Assembly (NCBI GenBank): GCA_021777475.1
Contig: JAJYDM010000011.1
Location: 1 to 41,910, forward strand
Origin: Actinomycetes bacterium
GTDB taxonomy: Bacteria; Actinomycetota; Acidimicrobiia; Acidimicrobiales; Acidimicrobiaceae
DNA: 41,910 nucleotides
Reading direction: 5' to 3'
Positions 36,100 through 41,910 of this stretch are shown in pieces. The notes beneath the pieces are model-generated. The model was not told the origin of the DNA and made no database searches. It was given only the letters and a program-made list of their open reading frames with translations. A program made the translations under genes and the position numbers. Within the stretch, counting starts at the first letter, position 1; each line of letters starts with the position of its first letter.

Positions 36100-37029
36100 C
36101 TAACCGTTGATGAATTCAAACCCGAAACGACCCTTGACGCATAGCATTCCATGAGTGACATCGTGATCAGAAGGTGAGGTCACCTTTACGATTCTGTTGT
36201 CCTGCTCGTGGATTTCCAGGTTGCAACCAACGCCGCAATATGGGCAGATTGTGCGGGTGATTGACTGTTTCGACTCGTCCCACCCGCCTACTTGGCGCAG
36301 GTCGTATTCAATCTTGGACATCAGAGCATTTGTGGGACAGACTGCGACACAGTTGCCACAATAGACACAGGCTGACTCGGGTAGAGCGACCCCAAACTCA
36401 GTTGTAATGTGAGCTTCAAATCCGCGCCCGCCAAGTGCGATCGCGAAGGTGTTTTGTGCATCGGTTCCGCAGGCTTCAACGCACCTGTAGCAAAGGACGC
36501 AGCGCGAATAGTCCCTCACATACTGGTTATTGTCCACCTTTGTTGGCTCTGCAACCGTCGCCGCCGAAGTCCCGTCGTTCTTGTGATGGTGCCCGGCACG
36601 GGTTTTCTCCCGACCCCCAATTTGGCCAGGGGCGGCCGGCGGTCCGAATCTTTCTTTGTCTACCTGGTATCGTTCCATCCAGCCGGCAAGTTCCGGAGAG
36701 ACGATGGACATGTCCACCGAGGAAGCAAGAAGTTCAAGCACCATCTTGCGGCTGTCGGACACTCTTTGGGACTCAGTTTGAATGACCATTCCGGATTCAA
36801 TCTTGCGAGAGCATGAAGGAACCAAAGTTCGCGAGCCCTCGACCTCCACCATGCATAGGCGGCAGGTGTTTACTGGCGTCAGGTTTTCGAGGTAGCAAAG
36901 AGTGGGTATGTCGATCCCATTGGTTCGACATGTTTGAAGGATGGTTGAACCCTCTGGCGCAGCGACTTCTTTACCATCTACCGTGATTTTTATCGATCTG
37001 CGGATTGCTAGCGCTATACCGTCATTCAT
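36100..37029 (-). CDS. Formate dehydrogenase alpha, N-terminal Fe-S fragment (split gene)
   Basis: The 309-residue product corresponds to the N-terminal third of a NAD-linked formate dehydrogenase alpha subunit. It has a [2Fe-2S] ferredoxin domain (Cys45, 56, 59, 73) and two 4Fe-4S sites (Cys177/180/183/187 and 221/224/227/231). The molybdopterin-enzyme 4Fe-4S motif 'CPYCGVGC' is present (Cys262/265/269 and 297). It ends 'KGRFGFEFING' exactly where the molybdenum domain would continue. The usual HxxxCxxC cluster block after the ferredoxin domain is replaced by 'LLASSVDMSIVSPELAGWMERY', so one cluster is missing. The rest of the protein is at 38896-40839, upstream in the same operon. Start ATG is ten bases after the previous stop. 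Confidence 0.85.
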   Translation of the reverse strand: MNDGIALAIRRSIKITVDGKEVAAPEGSTILQTCRTNGIDIPTLCYLENLTPVNTCRLCMVEVEGSRTLVPSCSRKIESGMVIQTESQRVSDSRKMVLELLASSVDMSIVSPELAGWMERYQVDKERFGPPAAPGQIGGREKTRAGHHHKNDGTSAATVAEPTKVDNNQYVRDYSRCVLCYRCVEACGTDAQNTFAIALGGRGFEAHITTEFGVALPESACVYCGNCVAVCPTNALMSKIEYDLRQVGGWDESKQSITRTICPYCGVGCNLEIHEQDNRIVKVTSPSDHDVTHGMLCVKGRFGFEFING

Positions 37030-37039
37030 TTTGAGTTCC

Positions 37040-38896
37040 CTATCCCCCTACGAGTCCAAGCCTGAAGGCAGATTCGACCGCGTTGGCGGCGGTTTGGCCG
37101 AGCCCACAGATCGACGACTCTCTCATCACCGTTGACACCTTCCCCAACAATGCGAGTTCGTCATTTCTACTGCCAATGGTGGTGCCATTGACAATTCTGG
37201 TGAGCAACTCCTCCAGACGTGCGGTGCCCACCCTGCAGGGCACGCACTGCCCGCATGATTCCTCACGGAAGAACTGTGCAATTCGTAGGACGACCTGGTC
37301 CATATCGGCGCCTTGGTCAAAAACCATGATTACCCCGGAGCCCAAGGTCACGCCTGCCGCGCGGACTCCCTCGAATGAGAGGCGAATGTCAAGCTGATCT
37401 GGCCCAACGAATGATCCAGCCGCACCACCCAACAGTATGGTCTTGAGAGACTTCCCGGTCGTGATGCCTCCAGCCATTTTGAGCAACTCTCCCAGCTGGA
37501 TGCCAAAAGGCGCTTCGTAAAGGCCCGGCTTGTTTACGCTTCCGGAAAGACAAAACAGCCTGGTTCCTGTGGAATCTGGAGTTCCAATTTGTGCAAATTC
37601 GGGTCCGCCGATTGACAGTATCTCTAGCACATTGATTAGAGTCTCCACGTTGTTGACACCCGTTGGCTTGTTGAACAAACCTGCCTGGGCGGGGAACGGG
37701 GGCTTGTTTCGTGGCTCGGCGCGCTTTCCCTCAATTGAGTTGAACAGAGCAGTCTCTTCTCCGGCGATATAGGCACCGGCTCCTCTGCGGACTTCAATGT
37801 CAAAATCAAAGCCGCGGCCCATGATGTCTCTTCCGAGCAGTCCCTTTTTCTTTGCCATTGAAACGGCGTTGGAGATTCTTTCTTCGCCCAATGGATATTC
37901 GCCGCGGATGTATATGTAGCCCTTTTCGCATCCAGTTGCAAAGCCTGCAACCGTGAGGCCTTCGACAATGGAAAACGGATCCTGTTCCATGATCACCCTG
38001 TCTTTGAAGGTGCCGGGTTCGGACTCGTCGGCATTGCAGACGAAGTAGTGGGGCCTGACGGAGTTCCCGGCAACGGATCCCCACTTGACAGCGGTTGGAA
38101 ATGCCGCTCCTCCCCGACCCATCAGCTTCGCGTCCTTTATCTCCCTAATGACGTTTTCAGGACCTATGTCAAGGGCTCTCCTAAGAGGCCCATAGCCTCC
38201 GTGGCTTCTGTAGGAGTCGATCGACAACGGATCAGTCACGCCAACCCTCTTCAGCAGCCTTAGGGACGACTGGTCGGTTTCCCTCTGCGGCACTCTTGCC
38301 GAGTCCGTGCCGATCCACTGGTCTGAAGGCCTACTTATTCCGTCTGAAAGAGAATTGGCATTGACCGGGGCGAGGAGTATCCGCCGATTCGCTTCCCCGG
38401 CCCTTTGAACCAGCGCGGCTGATCCCTCTTCGCAGCGGCCGAGACATGGGCTCCTTATCCACATGAGGCCGTTTACGTCGATGTCAGGCTGTCCGTACTC
38501 GTCGTTCATGAATGCCGCAGGGTCTGCATTCTTCGCGGCTCTGCAGGCAATGTCGTCGCAGACATGGATAACTGTTGCCGGGGCCTCTTCAAGAGAAAAC
38601 ATGGCGTAGAAGCTGGCCACTCCGTAAGTCTCTGCTGGTGGCACCCCGAGTTGAAGGCTGAGGTAGTCCAACGCCCCGTGGCTGATCCAGCCGATTCGTT
38701 CCTGGATCGCGTGGAGGGCAGGCAAAAGCAAGTCCCGCGGACCCATCTTGTTGTAAAACGGAATTTCATACGCAACGTGAGCACTCTTTCCGTTGGTCTC
38801 CACGACGCCACTTGGCTTCTCCAGTTGGGAAATTACGCTGTCTACAGCCTCCTTTTCCTTAGGGGAGGCCGGTCTGCCCGACGTTTTCAAATCCAT
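37040..38896 (-). CDS. Formate dehydrogenase NuoE/NuoF fusion (diaphorase) subunit
   Basis: The 618-residue protein transfers electrons to NAD+. Residues 40-175 are a NuoE-type domain with the [2Fe-2S] cysteines 113, 118, 151 and 155. Residues about 205-618 are NuoF. They include the FMN loop 'LMGRGGAAFPTAVKW', the NADH-site region 'NADESEPGTFKDR' and the 4Fe-4S ligands 'ESCGQCVPC' (548, 551, 554) plus Cys597. The fusion replaces the separate FdsG and FdsB of other bacteria. Its ATG overlaps the TAA of the catalytic gene by one base (TAATG), so coupling is likely. It sits between the two halves of the alpha subunit. Confidence 0.92.
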   Translation of the reverse strand: MDLKTSGRPASPKEKEAVDSVISQLEKPSGVVETNGKSAHVAYEIPFYNKMGPRDLLLPALHAIQERIGWISHGALDYLSLQLGVPPAETYGVASFYAMFSLEEAPATVIHVCDDIACRAAKNADPAAFMNDEYGQPDIDVNGLMWIRSPCLGRCEEGSAALVQRAGEANRRILLAPVNANSLSDGISRPSDQWIGTDSARVPQRETDQSSLRLLKRVGVTDPLSIDSYRSHGGYGPLRRALDIGPENVIREIKDAKLMGRGGAAFPTAVKWGSVAGNSVRPHYFVCNADESEPGTFKDRVIMEQDPFSIVEGLTVAGFATGCEKGYIYIRGEYPLGEERISNAVSMAKKKGLLGRDIMGRGFDFDIEVRRGAGAYIAGEETALFNSIEGKRAEPRNKPPFPAQAGLFNKPTGVNNVETLINVLEILSIGGPEFAQIGTPDSTGTRLFCLSGSVNKPGLYEAPFGIQLGELLKMAGGITTGKSLKTILLGGAAGSFVGPDQLDIRLSFEGVRAAGVTLGSGVIMVFDQGADMDQVVLRIAQFFREESCGQCVPCRVGTARLEELLTRIVNGTTIGSRNDELALLGKVSTVMRESSICGLGQTAANAVESAFRLGLVGG

Positions 38897-40839
38897 TATG
38901 TCAAAGCCTCCGCTCTTGATGAGGATTTCGCTTTGTCTTGTATGCCTGTAATCTTTTCAATTCTGATTGCTGTCGCCTTGAACTCAGCGGTTCCTGATTT
39001 TGGATCCCATGCGTCAATAGTCAGAGAATTTGTGTCGACTTCGTCGGGGAAGTGGAATGTCATGAACGCCAGTCCTGGCCTGAGAGTTGCGTCCTTCAGC
39101 ACCGGAGCGTGAATGGAGCCGCGCCTGGAAGTAACCGAGACTACCTCACCGTCTACAAGGCCAAATTTGTCCATGTCCTGCGGAGAGATGTTTAGTGTTT
39201 CCGGCTTGCGCAATGGCGACGTGAAGCCACCTGACTGGACACCGGTGTTGAACGAATCAAGCCGTCTCCCTGTGGTTAGCCGTATCGGAAACTCGTCACT
39301 CAAGGTGTCAAGGGCCGGTATGTGCTCTACGGGCGTAAACGGGGCCAGCGGTCCAACTACTGGATATTGCCAAAGTCTTCCGTGCAGGAATGGCGATCCG
39401 GGGTCGTTTTCGTCAAGACAAGGCCACTGGATCCCTCCCAGTTCCTCCAGTCTCTTGTAGCTCATCCCAGCATGTATCGGCGAGAGGCTTCGAAGCTCGT
39501 CCCAGACCTCCTCGGCAGTTGGGTGGCCCCAGTCATGACCGAGTCTCTTGGCGATGTCGCAAATGATCTCGATGTCATTTCTGGCCATCCCAGGAGGGTT
39601 CAGGGCCTTTCGCACCCTCTGAACGCGTCTTTCACTGGAGGTGACCGTGCCTTCAGCCTCAACCCAGTTTGCCGACGCTGGAAGTACCACAGTGGCAAGT
39701 TCAGCGGTCTTTGTCAAGAAGATATCTTGCACAACCAGGTGTTCGAGTCCCTGGAGAAGGCTGATGGCGTGACTGACATTGGCTTCCGACTGGGCCGGGT
39801 TCTCCCCGATCACGTAAAGGGTGCGCAACTCTCCCCGCTCCATGGCTTCAAACATCTGAGAAAGGTGCCACCCTCTCTTGGCTGGAATGCTCGTGCCCCA
39901 CCTGGCTTCGAATCTCAGGCGGGCCTTAGCATCGGTTTCGACGTCCTGGAAGCCCGGCAGCTTATTTGGAAGCGCACCCATATCACCGCCACCTTGGACG
40001 TTGTTCTGGCCTCTTAGAGGAACAATTCCGGACCCGTATCTGCCAACGTGGCCAGTTAGAAGGGCGAGATTGATTAGTGAGAATACGTTGTCGGTGCCGT
40101 TGTGGTGCTCGGTTATCCCAAGGGTCCAGCAGAGCTGGGCTCGGTCAGCCTTGGCGTAACTGTGTGCCAGCTTTCTTATTAGTTCGGCTGGAACGCCGGT
40201 TAATTTTTCCCCTTTTTCCAGAGTGAATGGTTCGACGGACTTGGCATACTCATCAAAACCCGAAGTGGATCGGTTGATGAATTCAGAATTTGCAAGTCCA
40301 GCTTGGATTATTTCCCGCGCAACCGTGTTCGCCAGTGCAATGTCTGTTCCAACGTCCAATCCGAGCCATGTGTCCGCCCACTGGGCCGACGTTGTCTTCC
40401 GCGGGTCAACCACGAAGAGCCTGGCTCCGTTGTGGATTCCTTTGAGCACGTGGTGGAAAAATATTGGGTGAGCCTCTCTGGCGTTGGAACCCCAAAGAAT
40501 AATAAGGTCGGTGTCTTCCGCCTCTTTGTACGAACTGGTGCCGCCACCCGCTCCAAACACTGTCGCCAGACCGACGACGCTGGGAGCATGTCAGGTGCGG
40601 TTACAACTGTCGATATTGTTGCTTCCAATGACGGATCGGATGAATTTTTGCGCAATGAAGTTCAGCTCGTTTGTTGCCTTTGAGCAACTGAATATGCCAA
40701 AGGAATTGGTTGCGCCCTGCTCAATTGCCCTTTGGAAACCTTTGGATGCAACGTCGAGTGCTTCATCCCAGGTCGCTGGTCGCAGCTTTCCCGATTCGCG
40801 AACGAGAGGCTCGGTTAGCCGACTGTAATGCTTTCCCAT
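38896..40839 (-). CDS. fdhA: Formate dehydrogenase catalytic fragment with selenocysteine
   Basis: The frame runs from ATG 40839 to 38896 with one internal UGA at 40591-40593, giving 647 residues if read as selenocysteine (residue 83). Context 'NNIDSCNRT-U-HAPSVVGLA' matches the Sec/Cys-His active site of formate dehydrogenases, and a SECIS hairpin follows. Downstream are the bis-MGD-binding domains ('GSNAREAHPIF', 'CWTLGITEHHNG', 'LRGQNNVQGGGDMG') and the C-terminal beta domain ('LTTGRRLDSFNTG'). The protein begins 'MGKHYSRLTEPLVRE', the point following the N-terminal Fe-S domain, which is encoded separately at 36100-37029. RBS-like GGTGGTGG precedes the ATG. It oxidises formate to CO2 in the cytoplasm. 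Confidence 0.88.
40562..40578 (-). promoter_or_regulatory. Bacterial SECIS element for fdhA
   Basis: Twelve bases after the UGA, the mRNA folds GUCG-U-C / GGUCUG / G-CGAC: a four-bp stem, a bulged U, one more pair and an apical GGUCU loop. The E. coli fdhF SECIS has the same spacing (11 bases), bulged U and GGUCU loop. This strongly supports selenocysteine insertion rather than termination. Confidence 0.85.
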
Positions 40840-41180
40840 TGCACCACCACCTATAGACAGAGGGATTGTTTGGACATATCTTCAAACTCTAGGAATTGCT
40901 TGTAACGCTAGCAGAGATCGAATTCTGTCATCAACGGATTTCTTGGCCAAAAATCGCCGATGCTCCAAAGTCAAGCACGAACGACTTCTTGTCGTCCAAG
41001 TTTCCCTAAACAATGTCAAGTCAAAGCTGTTACTACTTCGGGAACCATGACATCTGCCAGAGTAGTGATTTACCGTTCGGACGCTTCTCGGTTGGGCGAA
41101 AGTTAGCCCTCGATGGGAGCTGGACCGGAATGTGCTCGTTGAACCGGCCATCTGGGGCACTCCGGTATGGCGATCTGTTG
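40840..41180. other. Intergenic between fdh operon and HTH/ClpN pair
   Basis: No gene is convincing. Open frames on the minus strand have no motifs. It must contain the fdh promoter, but no boxes stand out. The boundary between ordinary and GC-rich accessory sequence lies near its right end. Confidence 0.4.
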
Positions 41181-41225
41181 TGTCAGTTTAGGTTGACACA
41201 ACGATAGTGTCAACCTAAACTGACA
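41181..41225. promoter_or_regulatory. Perfect palindromic operator with symmetrical promoters
   Basis: A 19-bp arm (41181-41199) is perfectly inverted at 41207-41225 around AACGATA. On the + strand it contains TTGACA (41193-41198), a 17-base spacer and TAAACT (41216-41221), with the predicted start of transcription at about the ATG of the next gene (41229). By symmetry the minus strand carries the identical -35/17/-10 set pointing left. No ribosome-binding site separates it from the ATG, so the transcript should be leaderless. Autoregulation by the adjacent HTH protein is the natural reading. Confidence 0.8.
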
Positions 41226-41228
41226 GGC

Positions 41229-41441
41229 ATGGACACCGAGAACTTCAGCGTGAATCTCTCGTCGGATGACCCGGCAATTGGGCTTCGCGCCTCGTTGGCG
41301 CTCCATCGCCTGGCTGAGAGAGTCGAAGCGCACCACGTCGCGTCGGCCCGGGAAAAGGGCTGGTCGTGGCAGCAGATCGGAGACGCCTTGGGCGTCACGC
41401 GGCAATCCGTGCACACCAAATACAACAAGGAGTCATCATGA
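41229..41441 (+). CDS. Small helix-turn-helix protein
   Basis: The 70-residue protein has a single C-terminal HTH, 'SWQQIGDALGVTRQSVHTKY' (about 47-66), of the sigma-4/AsnC-like kind. It follows a helical dimerisation-like segment 'LRASLALHRLAERVEAHHVASAREKG'. It probably binds the palindrome that ends three bases upstream of its start. Its TGA overlaps the ATG of the Clp-N gene (ATGA), so the two are translated as a unit. GC-rich codons suggest acquisition. Small HTH proteins paired with Clp-N proteins are found in actinobacteria, but their role is not established to my knowledge. Confidence 0.8.
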   Translation: MDTENFSVNLSSDDPAIGLRASLALHRLAERVEAHHVASAREKGWSWQQIGDALGVTRQSVHTKYNKESS

Positions 41442-41910
41442 CCACCGAGCCCGTTACGCCAGAGTCGCTTCACGCCTGGGCCATCTATCTTCAAGCCAGC
41501 GAGGAGGCTCGCCGCCGAGGTGATCGGCGAACTGGCACCGACCACATTTTGCTCGCCTTGTTTGAAGATCCCTCGATCGAAGCTGTGCTGGGCGTCAACC
41601 TGCGACAAGCTCGCGAGGCTCTCGAGTCGCTCGATGGCGAAGCTCTGGGCGCCCTGGGCCTGGGGTCCGGCGCCGACGCTCCCGCACTGCCGATGCACGC
41701 CGTGCCGAAGAAGCCCAGGATCAGAGACGTCGCCAAAAAAGATCGCTTGCGCATGACGCCCGCGGCAAAGAAGGTGCTGGAGCAAGCGTACAAGCCCAAG
41801 GGTCATCGGAAGTTCCAGGTCACCGGCCCCGAGGTGCTGGCCCAGATCCTCGCTCTCCAACCACCAGATCCTGCGGCGGTGCTGCTGGGCGCTCTCGGCG
41901 TGAACACGTC
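41438..41910 (+). CDS. Clp-N domain protein without ATPase (partial, runs off window)
   Basis: At least 157 residues are visible. Two Clp-repeat-like units occur. One is at about 9-65, with 'WAIYLQASEEARRRGDRRTGTDHILLALFEDPSI'. The other is at about 106-157, with 'MTPAAKKVLEQAYKPKGHRKFQVTGPEVLAQILALQPP', joined by a Pro/Lys-rich linker. There is no Walker motif in the visible part. The frame is open to the end, so the C-terminus is unknown. Its ATG overlaps the HTH stop. Together they resemble the RHH-ClpN fusion at 2648-3397 in domain logic, with the DNA-binding part as a separate chain. Confidence 0.75.
   Translation, partial: MTTEPVTPESLHAWAIYLQASEEARRRGDRRTGTDHILLALFEDPSIEAVLGVNLRQAREALESLDGEALGALGLGSGADAPALPMHAVPKKPRIRDVAKKDRLRMTPAAKKVLEQAYKPKGHRKFQVTGPEVLAQILALQPPDPAAVLLGALGVNT

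Noticed and set aside
40591-40839. An 82-residue stand-alone protein upstream of a separate truncated fdhA
   Set aside because: The UGA is in frame with the downstream FDH sequence, sits at the Sec position and is followed by a SECIS hairpin, so it is one selenoprotein gene.
40882-41160. A leftward 92-residue frame as the target of the minus-strand half of the palindromic promoter
   Set aside because: It has no recognisable motif and Ser/Arg-rich low-complexity composition; I cannot support it as a gene.
41103-41860. Long minus-strand frames opposite the HTH/Clp-N genes
   Set aside because: They are antisense shadows of GC-rich coding sequence with two well-supported + strand proteins.

Overview
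The window looks like chromosomal DNA of a moderate-GC actinobacterium, most plausibly near the Acidimicrobiia. That placement is an inference. It rests on the dnaK-grpE-dnaJ-hspR-clpB heat-shock cluster with a HAIR-like operator, a bifunctional-type dCTP deaminase very close to the mycobacterial form, an EtfD-type membrane Fe-S oxidoreductase, and frequent GTG/TTG starts. Most genes are housekeeping. The two ends of the window are accessory DNA.

Left end (1-4122): a decayed integrative island at tRNA-Gly(CCC). A 48-bp exact copy of the tRNA 3' half lies at 81-128 and in the intact tRNA gene at 4051-4098. The 80 bp outside each copy are also related to each other, which suggests a tandem array of related elements. 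Inside are a two-repeat protein of unknown function, a truncated TetR regulator, a ribbon-helix-helix/Clp-N fusion protein, two copies of a hairpin-ended repeat, and the C-terminal remnant of a tyrosine integrase whose nucleophilic Tyr codon now reads Asp.

Core (4164-36018): dcd; an EtfD-like Fe-S protein; a cNMP-binding protein; a CPA2 antiporter; phosphoglycerate mutase; the heat-shock operon; then a purine block (purA-purD-purB, a pseudogene patch, purC-purS-purQ, a small conserved gene, purL, a PHP phosphoesterase, purF-purM, pyrE) that covers most of de novo IMP and AMP synthesis. After these come a fused 2-oxoacid dehydrogenase E1, an ACT-domain malic enzyme and a DEAD-box helicase.

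Right end (36100-41910): a minus-strand three-gene NAD-linked formate dehydrogenase. Its alpha subunit is split into two genes in permuted order. The catalytic half (38896-40839) reads through an in-frame UGA (selenocysteine) followed by a convincing bacterial SECIS hairpin. The N-terminal Fe-S half (36100-37029) lies downstream of the NuoE/NuoF fusion. The window ends in a GC-rich accessory pair, a small helix-turn-helix protein coupled to a Clp-N-domain protein. The pair is driven by a promoter embedded in a perfect 19-bp inverted repeat that is symmetrical on both strands.

The strongest candidates for something new are the split, permuted selenocysteine formate dehydrogenase and the two independent 'DNA-binding domain plus ATPase-less Clp-N domain' loci.
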